From NCBI GenBank assembly GCA_946575275.1, contig CAMNZV010000107.1:1-6206 (forward strand): DNA of 6,206 nt, in the 5' to 3' direction. This document shows positions 1 to 4,296 of this stretch, in pieces. The notes beneath the pieces are model-generated. The model saw nothing but the letters and a program-made list of their open reading frames with translations, made no database searches and was not told the origin of the DNA. The position numbers and the translations under genes were made by a program. This DNA comes from an uncultured Clostridium sp. Lineage in GTDB: Bacteria > Bacillota > Clostridia > Clostridiales > Clostridiaceae. Positions within the stretch are counted from its first letter, which is position 1, and the number at the start of each line of letters is the position of its first letter.

Positions 1-1
1 C

Positions 2-67
2 AAGGCAAGCTTCGGAAATGCACATGCGCTAAAAAAAATCGACGGCTTTGTAAAAACTTTAACTTAA
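2..67 (+). CDS. C-terminal fragment of an unidentified upstream gene
   Basis: Reading from base 2, an open frame of 21 codons ends at TAA 65-67 and gives a peptide ending in HALKKIDGFVKTLT. I prefer this frame because its codons look ordinary. The frame starting at base 1 stays open to TAA 112-114 but uses CGG and CGA, rare in AT-rich clostridia, and is cysteine- and arginine-rich; the third frame closes at about base 32. I do not recognise the protein. From gene order in related genomes a ribosomal RNA methyltransferase (ksgA) or a neighbouring gene would be expected here, but the tail does not resemble a KsgA end I can recall. The gene starts outside the window. Confidence 0.4.
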   Translation, partial: KASFGNAHALKKIDGFVKTLT

Positions 68-112
68 GATATATTATAGAACTTTGTGAAATTGTAAATG
101 GTGATGATAAAT

Positions 113-136
113 AATAGTCGCCTTGGCTATTTTTTT
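113..136 (+). terminator. Rho-independent terminator of the upstream gene
   Basis: A 7-bp stem pairs AATAGTC (113-119) with GGCTATT (125-131), including one G-T pair, around the loop GCCTT. A run of six T follows (131-136). It lies 46 bases after the stop at 65-67 and before the yabG promoter, so it separates the two transcription units. Confidence 0.65.
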
Positions 137-150
137 ATTGTTGTATAAGC

Positions 151-177
151 ACTCTATTAATAAATGAACATAGAATA
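151..177 (+). promoter_or_regulatory. Sigma-K-type promoter of yabG
   Basis: AC at 151-152 (within GCAC) is followed by 16 bases and then CATAGAATA at 169-177. This fits the known sigma-K pattern of AC in the -35 and CATAnnnTA in the -10 at about this spacing. A start near 184 would leave a leader of roughly 20 bases with GGGG (194-197) just ahead of the ATG at 205. In B. subtilis yabG is a late mother-cell sigma-K gene, so the motif agrees with the gene it precedes. The promoter is predicted from sequence only. Confidence 0.6.
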
Positions 178-204
178 TAATATAGTAATATATGGGGTAA
201 CTGT

Positions 205-1062
205 ATGGAAATTGGGGATATGGTTGTGCGTAAATCTTATGATAAAGATGTTACTTTTAAAATTATAGATATAAAAAATGAAAATGGAGAAAAAGTATAT
301 ATTTTAAAAGGTATATCTATAAGAATTATAGCAGATTCTATAGAAAGAGACTTAGAAAAAGTAAGTAAAGATGATGAAGGAGAAAAGGATAAAATACTTA
401 ACAGTAGGGTTAATAGTGCCATAAAAAATGCTTTGGCTCTTAGGGGAGATATATTATCTAGAGCAAAGCCCAAAGAAATAAATGTGAGGGAGTTGATGTT
501 TGGAAGACCTGGAAAGATTCTTCATATAGATGGAGATAGTGAATATATGGAGACTTGTCTAAAGGTGTATAAGCAGCTTTCTTTAGATGCAGTGGGAGTT
601 GCCATTGCAGAAAGGGAACAACCAACAAAGGTAGTAGATTTGGTTAAGGATGTAAAACCAGATATAGTTGTCTTAACAGGCCATGATGGTATACAAAAAG
701 GAACAACTAATTATTTAGATATTAATTCATATAGAAATTCAAAATACTATATTGATTCTGTTAAGGCTTTAAGAAATTATAATGGAAGCTATGATGAATT
801 AGTAATCTTTGCAGGTGCCTGTCAAAGTTGTTATGAATGTATGCTAGATGCTGGAGCTAATTTTGCATCAAGTCCAAGTAGAGTATTAATTCATTGTTTA
901 GATCCGGTTTTTGTATGTGAAAAAATAGCATATACAAAAATAGATAAAGTTGCATCTATAACTGAAGTTATTAATAATACAATAACTGGAATCAAGGGTA
1001 TAGGAGGTTTACAAACAAGAGGAAAATATAGGGAGGGATATCCAAAATCATCTTTTTCTTAG
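205..1062 (+). CDS. yabG: Sporulation-specific cysteine protease YabG
   Basis: YabG is a mother-cell protease that matures spore proteins. In B. subtilis it trims coat proteins such as SafA and SpoIVA and prepares GerQ for cross-linking; in C. difficile it processes the germination factors CspBA and preproSleC. The product is 285 aa, close to the usual 290. Residues 3-45 look like a small beta-barrel (GDMVVRK). The core shows KPDIVVLTGHDG with H160 and, 46 residues later, ELVIFAGACQSC with C206, the likely catalytic His and Cys; C209 and C212 follow. This hydrophobic strand-His-x-Gly then strand-Ala-Cys layout resembles clan CD (caspase/clostripain-like) peptidases. No signal peptide or membrane segment is seen. 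The ATG at 205 is chosen because GGGG lies 7 bases upstream and a sigma-K-like promoter precedes it. It is followed by veg in the same direction, with no clear terminator between them. Confidence 0.93.
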   Translation: MEIGDMVVRKSYDKDVTFKIIDIKNENGEKVYILKGISIRIIADSIERDLEKVSKDDEGEKDKILNSRVNSAIKNALALRGDILSRAKPKEINVRELMFGRPGKILHIDGDSEYMETCLKVYKQLSLDAVGVAIAEREQPTKVVDLVKDVKPDIVVLTGHDGIQKGTTNYLDINSYRNSKYYIDSVKALRNYNGSYDELVIFAGACQSCYECMLDAGANFASSPSRVLIHCLDPVFVCEKIAYTKIDKVASITEVINNTITGIKGIGGLQTRGKYREGYPKSSFS

Positions 1063-1165
1063 AAAAATAATTAACAAAGTGTAAAAAATAAAATGAAATA
1101 ATGAATAAAAATAACTTAATAACAAAGAATATAATGTGGGAAAGTAAAAACTGAAAAAAGAAATA

Positions 1166-1194
1166 TTGACAGTTTTATTTATAAGTGATAAAAT
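1166..1194 (+). promoter_or_regulatory. Veg promoter P1 (sigma-A)
   Basis: A perfect -35 TTGACA (1166-1171), 17-base spacer and -10 TAAAAT (1189-1194, one mismatch to TATAAT) are present. TG at 1186-1187 sits one base before the -10, as in extended -10 promoters. Transcription would start near 1201 and run through the second promoter into veg. Confidence 0.7.
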
Positions 1195-1205
1195 TAAAAT
1201 TTTAT

Positions 1206-1234
1206 TTGACAAAAATGAAGGGGTATAGTATAAT
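1206..1234 (+). promoter_or_regulatory. Veg promoter P2 (perfect sigma-A consensus)
   Basis: TTGACA (1206-1211), exactly 17 bases, then TATAAT (1229-1234): a full match to the vegetative sigma-A consensus. The predicted start near 1241 leaves a leader of about 20 bases that consists of little more than the ribosome binding site GAGGGTG (1250-1256). The veg promoter of B. subtilis is a classic strong promoter, and this one looks equally strong. Confidence 0.85.
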
Positions 1235-1261
1235 CTAGGAAGAAAGAAAGAGGGTGTTTAG

Positions 1262-1495
1262 GTGGAGAAAATTAGAACTATTGCTACAATAAAGAAAAGC
1301 ATTGAAGATCACTTAGGAGAAAAGGTTGTGCTTAAAGCTAATGGTGGCCGTAAAAAAATATTAGTAAATGATGGAGTTTTAGAAAGCGCTTACCCTAGTA
1401 TCTTTGTAATAAGATTGGAAAATGACACCCAAAGGACCGTGACATACAGTTATTCAGATGTATTAACAAAGACAGTTCAATTGGATTTTCTTTAG
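1262..1495 (+). CDS. veg: Veg protein
   Basis: Veg is a small cytoplasmic protein (family PF06257) conserved across Firmicutes. In B. subtilis it is made at high level during growth and has been linked to biofilm gene expression through SinR and to spore outgrowth; its molecular action is not settled. The product is 77 aa, slightly shorter than the 86 aa of B. subtilis. Family hallmarks are the N-terminal TIKKSIEDHLGEKV, the basic turn KANGGRKKI (25-33), YPSIFVIRL (45-53) and the end TYSYSDVLTKTVQL. The start is GTG at 1262, supported by GAGGGTG (1250-1256) 5 bases upstream; no ATG lies nearby in frame. It has its own tandem promoters and its own terminator, so it is likely monocistronic and expressed in growing cells, unlike its sporulation neighbours. 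Confidence 0.93.
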   Translation: MEKIRTIATIKKSIEDHLGEKVVLKANGGRKKILVNDGVLESAYPSIFVIRLENDTQRTVTYSYSDVLTKTVQLDFL

Positions 1496-1502
1496 AATAC
1501 AC

Positions 1503-1542
1503 AAAATGGCTTTGATATTTATATCAAAGCCATTTTATTTTT
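1503..1542 (+). terminator. Strong terminator after veg
   Basis: A perfect 15-bp stem (1503-1517 with 1522-1536, containing ATGGCTTTGATA and its complement) closes a 4-base loop TTTA. It is followed by A and five T (1538-1542). It lies 7 bases after the veg stop. Being nearly symmetrical, it could also slow transcription arriving from the right. Confidence 0.9.
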
Positions 1543-1544
1543 GC

Positions 1545-1577
1545 AAAAAAAAGAAAGATGGTGGGTTTCCATCTTTC
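1545..1577 (-). terminator. Minus-strand intrinsic terminator
   Basis: GAAAGATGG (1553-1561) pairs perfectly with CCATCTTTC (1569-1577) around a 7-base loop. On the plus strand it is preceded by eight A (1545-1552) and not followed by T, so only the minus strand reads as hairpin plus U8. No minus-strand protein gene lies to its right, so it must serve a non-coding transcript or antisense RNA. Confidence 0.75.
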
Positions 1578-1632
1578 AACTATGGTATAAAAGGGTATTG
1601 AGAATTTATGAGAGGTTATATGGTCAATAACC
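1545..1632 (-). ncRNA. Predicted small RNA, about 88 nt, between veg and sipL
   Basis: The unit is bounded by a consensus sigma-A promoter (minus strand, 1667 to 1639) and a hairpin with U8 (1577 to 1545). The predicted start near 1632 begins GGUUAU, which can pair with AUAACC (1619 to 1614) to form a 5' hairpin with a 7-base loop. The middle part (about 1613-1578) is pyrimidine-rich and looks unpaired, with CCUCUC, UACCC and UACC stretches that could pair with purine-rich ribosome binding sites. The 3' end is the terminator. A 5' hairpin, an open C-rich stretch and a terminator are the usual layout of a trans-acting bacterial sRNA. No open frame of useful length is seen. I do not recognise a known RNA family. 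It converges on veg and diverges from sipL. Existence is inferred from sequence signals alone. Confidence 0.55.
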
Positions 1633-1638
1633 AATATT

Positions 1639-1693
1639 ATAATACGACAAAATTAGATACTTGTCAACATTATTTAGCAAAAAAAAATTTTTT
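1639..1693 (-). promoter_or_regulatory. Minus-strand sigma-A promoter with UP-like element
   Basis: On the minus strand TTGACA (1667-1662), 17 bases, then TATTAT (1644-1639). Upstream of the -35 is a tract of A6 then T9 (1693-1679), followed by GCTAAATAATG. This closely resembles the UP-element pattern of an A-tract, T-tract and a further AAA that binds the RNA polymerase alpha subunit. The whole arrangement suggests a strong promoter active in growing cells. Confidence 0.65.
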
Positions 1694-1803
1694 GTTTAAT
1701 AAATTTAAAAAATGAAAATTGTGAATAAAAAGTTTAAATAAATGTAATAAAAATAAAAAAATATATATATAAATATTAATAGTAAAAGGTATTAATAGGA
1801 GGT
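1694..1803 (+). promoter_or_regulatory. Leader and ribosome binding site of sipL; promoter unclear
   Basis: This very AT-rich stretch must hold the sipL promoter. The clearest signal is the ribosome binding site AGGAGGT (1797-1803), 7 bases before the GTG start. The best sporulation-type match is GAATA (1723-1727), 14 bases, AATGTAATA (1741-1749), which only partly fits sigma-E; a sigma-A reading, TTGTGA (1719) with TGTAAT (1743), is equally weak. TATTAATAG occurs twice (1774-1782 and 1790-1798), and an AT run spans 1761-1770. I cannot fix the promoter. Confidence 0.3.
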
Positions 1804-1810
1804 ATCAAAA

Positions 1811-3373
1811 GTGTCTAATATAGATATTGTAAAAGAAAATATTCAATTTCAAAAACTTATTAAGGATGACAAAGCAACAATTATTTTGCAAAATGAATAT
1901 CTTATTCCAGATACACAACCCGATGTACAAGAAATAATGATTGTAGATCCAAAGCCAACTATAACAGGTAAGAAAATTATGAATGACAAAATTATTATTG
2001 AGGGTAATGTAGAATATACAATAATTTATACTCCAAGAGAGGATAAAGAAATATTAAATTCAGTACGATATTCAGAAAAATTTACAAGTTATAGTGAGAT
2101 ATCAAACGAAGATAGTGACATTTCTTTTGAAGCAAATTGCATGGTTGAACATATTGAAGCTAACATTATGAATGAAAGAAAGATACAAATTGATGGAGTT
2201 ATGAATGTAACATATGAGGTATATAAAGACAGGAGTTTTGAATTTATAAAAGATATTGAGAATTCAAATGATGTTCAAGTGTTAAAAACCCAAGATACAT
2301 TAAATAGGCTTGTATCTAAAAAAGAATTTGAGGTTTTAAGTAAATCTGTAATAAGAGTGGGAATGGATAAACCTCAAATAGCTAAAATTCTTAACGTATC
2401 ATTAATTCCTCATAAAAAGGAAATAAAAATTGGTGAGGATAAGATCTATTTTAATTGTTATTGTAAAGTAAAAATACTTTATTTAGGTTCTGAAAGTAAG
2501 GAGGTTATATCCCTAGAAGATGATGTTTTTTTATCAAAAGAAGAAGAAATCATAGGGGTTAATTCAGAAATGACACCTTATGCAACCTATGAAATTAATA
2601 ATAATGAAATAGGACTTGAAGATGATGATTTAGGGGAAACTAGAATAATAAACACTGAATTTTTAATTGGAATCTTAATAAAGGTATTTTCTAGGGAAAA
2701 AGTTTGGGTATTAAAAGATGCATATTCTACTGACTATAGTATAAACGTTAATAGAAAAGACCATGAAATAGAATTATTAAAAGGGTTAAAGAATATAGAA
2801 ACTATAGTGAAGGATAATATATACATCAAAGAAGGAGATACAATGCCAGAGAAAATTGTTATGGTTTTAGGTAATGTTATAATTACAGATAGAACTATAA
2901 CAGATGGAAGAGTCCTTTTAGAAGGTGTAATTAAAGCAGATGTATTATATAAAGCATCTAGTGAAGATAAGTTCTTTGGAAGTATAAAAGGAGATATTCC
3001 ATTTACAACTTCAATAGAGATGGATTCAGTGTCACAAGATATGAATATAAATATTAATGCAGCAGTGGAAAATATTGAGGCAGCAATAGAAGTTAACACA
3101 ATAGCAGTAAAGGCTACTATATCTTTGGTTATTAAAGCTGGAGTTGAAGAGGTTAAGGATTTTATAGAGGATATAATAGAATCAGAAGATGAGATAAATA
3201 CAAAAAAAGCCAGTGTTACAATATATGTGGTAAATAAAGGGGACACCTTGTGGGAGTTAGCTAAAAAGTTTAATACCACTACAGCAGATATTGTTAAATT
3301 AAATAGTATAGAGGATGAAAATACAATTAGACCTGGTCAAAAAATAATAATACCTGGTAGAGCAATTTTTTAA
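1811..3373 (+). CDS. sipL: SipL-like spore coat morphogenesis protein (SPOCS repeats + LysM)
   Basis: SipL of C. difficile, functional counterpart of B. subtilis SpoVID, acts in the mother cell to drive the coat around the forespore and binds the basement protein SpoIVA through its LysM domain. This 520-aa product has the same plan. Three SPOCS (DUF3794) like repeats can be aligned by eye at about residues 10-145, 160-300 and 325-445; each has an acidic/proline entry, a hydrophobic strand and a second strand before a Tyr-rich turn (EGNVEYTIIYTP, NCYCKVKILYLG, EGVIKADVLYKA). A LysM domain follows at 472-515 with GDTLWELAKKF, LNSI and RPGQKIIIP; W481 sits where SpoIVA contact has been mapped. 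No signal peptide or membrane helix. The GTG at 1811 is chosen for AGGAGGT 7 bases upstream. C. difficile also keeps yabG near sipL. It is transcribed alone: a terminator follows at once. Confidence 0.87.
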   Translation: MSNIDIVKENIQFQKLIKDDKATIILQNEYLIPDTQPDVQEIMIVDPKPTITGKKIMNDKIIIEGNVEYTIIYTPREDKEILNSVRYSEKFTSYSEISNEDSDISFEANCMVEHIEANIMNERKIQIDGVMNVTYEVYKDRSFEFIKDIENSNDVQVLKTQDTLNRLVSKKEFEVLSKSVIRVGMDKPQIAKILNVSLIPHKKEIKIGEDKIYFNCYCKVKILYLGSESKEVISLEDDVFLSKEEEIIGVNSEMTPYATYEINNNEIGLEDDDLGETRIINTEFLIGILIKVFSREKVWVLKDAYSTDYSINVNRKDHEIELLKGLKNIETIVKDNIYIKEGDTMPEKIVMVLGNVIITDRTITDGRVLLEGVIKADVLYKASSEDKFFGSIKGDIPFTTSIEMDSVSQDMNININAAVENIEAAIEVNTIAVKATISLVIKAGVEEVKDFIEDIIESEDEINTKKASVTIYVVNKGDTLWELAKKFNTTTADIVKLNSIEDENTIRPGQKIIIPGRAIF

Positions 3374-3378
3374 AGGCT

Positions 3379-3415
3379 TAGAGAAAGTGGTTAATACTAC
3401 TTTCTCTATTTTTTT
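3379..3415 (+). terminator. Terminator after sipL
   Basis: TAGAGAAAGT (3379-3388) pairs with ACTTTCTCTA (3399-3408); a G-T and a G-C pair extend it to 12 bp around the loop TTAATA. Seven T follow (3409-3415). It lies 5 bases after the sipL stop and separates sipL from the cyanophycin operon. Confidence 0.9.
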
Positions 3416-3427
3416 ATAGAATATTAT

Positions 3428-3456
3428 GAATAGAAAATCAGAAGAGGGGAACAATA
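3428..3456 (+). promoter_or_regulatory. Possible sigma-F-like (forespore) promoter of cphBA
   Basis: GAATA (3428-3432), 14 bases, then GGGAACAATA (3447-3456). The latter fits every position of the sigma-F -10 pattern GGnRAnAMTW as I recall it; the -35 differs from GYATA at one base. A start near 3463 would place the ribosome binding site GAGGTG (3472-3477) about 10 bases into the message. No sigma-A promoter or CATAnnnT sigma-E/K box is evident in the 67 bases after the terminator, so a promoter is needed here. Confidence 0.4.
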
Positions 3457-3482
3457 ACAAATGCATGATTTGAGGTGAAAGT

Positions 3483-4295
3483 ATGGATAAATTAAGTGGA
3501 AATTTAATTATTATTGGTGGAGCTGAAGATAAAGAAGGAAAAAAAGAAATATTAAAAAAAGCATGCAATTCAATTGATAAAACAACAGACACACTATTAA
3601 TAGCAACAATTGCAACGGAATATCCAAAAGAAATGGCTGCTAAATATACTAAAGCATTTACAGAACTTGGAGTAAACAAAATAAAAATTTTAGATATTAG
3701 CAAAAGAGAAGAGGCGTTTATTAATGAAAATAGAATAAAAATTGAAGAAGCTTCATTAATTTTTTTTACTGGAGGGGATCAATTAAGAATAACTAGTTTA
3801 ATTGGTGGAACACCAATATATGATGCCTTAAAAGAATCAGCTAGTAATGGAAATTACATAGTTGGAACCTCAGCAGGTGCATCAGTTATGTGTGAAACTA
3901 TGATTTTAGAAGGTGAGGATGAAGAAGCCCCAAGAAAATGCACTATAACAATGTCATCAGGTCTTGGGCTGGTTAAAAATATGATAATTGATCAGCATTT
4001 TATACAAAGAGGACGAATTGGAAGATTACTTACTGCTGTAGCCCAAAATCCAGAGATGCTAGGAATTGGAATTGATGAAAACACTGCTATTTGTTTAAAT
4101 TCAAAAGGAAATATCGAAGTTATAGGTGAAGGTGCAGTTTATTTCTTAGATGGTAGTAATATTACGTATAGCAATGTTTCAGAACAAAAAAGTGATGAAG
4201 TATTAAGTATTTATAATGTTAAGATTGATGTTTTAAAAGAAGGAAATAAATTTGATCTTAAAAAAAGGTTGCCTTTTAAGGAAAGGAATGCGTAA
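3483..4295 (+). CDS. cphB: Cyanophycinase
   Basis: Cyanophycinase is a cytoplasmic serine exopeptidase (family S51) that cuts cyanophycin, multi-L-arginyl-poly-L-aspartate, into beta-Asp-Arg dipeptides. The 270-aa product matches the usual 270-275 aa. Visible family marks are the N-terminal LIIIGGAEDK (8-17), FTGGDQ (95-100), the nucleophile elbow GTSAGAS (128-134) with S130, DQHFIQRGRIGRL (170-182) with H172, and GIDENTA (196-202) with E199. S130, H172 and E199 are each two residues earlier than the triad reported for Synechocystis CphB (132, 174, 201), so the active site is complete. The ATG at 3483 has GAGGTG (3472-3477) 5 bases upstream. cphA begins one base after the stop, so the two are almost certainly cotranscribed and translated in tandem: one makes and one degrades the same polymer. 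In C. perfringens this enzyme was reported in germinated spore membranes. Confidence 0.95.
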   Translation: MDKLSGNLIIIGGAEDKEGKKEILKKACNSIDKTTDTLLIATIATEYPKEMAAKYTKAFTELGVNKIKILDISKREEAFINENRIKIEEASLIFFTGGDQLRITSLIGGTPIYDALKESASNGNYIVGTSAGASVMCETMILEGEDEEAPRKCTITMSSGLGLVKNMIIDQHFIQRGRIGRLLTAVAQNPEMLGIGIDENTAICLNSKGNIEVIGEGAVYFLDGSNITYSNVSEQKSDEVLSIYNVKIDVLKEGNKFDLKKRLPFKERNA

Positions 4296-4296
4296 G

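Noticed and set aside
237..473. Minus-strand open frame inside yabG
   Set aside because: Antisense shadow of yabG with low-complexity hydrophobic/Ser content. The same applies to 4629-4823 and 5478-5666 inside cphA.
1127..1135. TATAAT at 1130-1135 as a further veg promoter
   Set aside because: The -35 position at suitable spacing is an A run with no resemblance to TTGACA.
1620..1715. Plus-strand 31-codon frame (ATG 1620 to TGA 1713) with AGAGG four bases upstream
   Set aside because: The ribosome site is too close, no plus-strand promoter follows the veg terminator, the peptide is rich in Asn, Lys and Tyr like random AT-rich DNA, and it runs through the minus-strand promoter.
1774..1798. 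Direct repeat TATTAATAG, twice, 16 bases apart before sipL
   Set aside because: Only 9 bp in extremely AT-rich DNA, so chance is likely; no CRISPR-like or iteron-like continuation.
2734..3279. Minus-strand open frame of 181 codons within sipL
   Set aside because: It is the antisense shadow of a well-supported gene; its Ile/Ser/Thr-rich product arises from reading AT-rich codons backwards, and it has no recognisable domain.
3299..3703. Minus-strand open frame of 134 codons over the end of sipL and start of cphB
   Set aside because: It runs through the sipL terminator and two real coding regions, and has no family resemblance.
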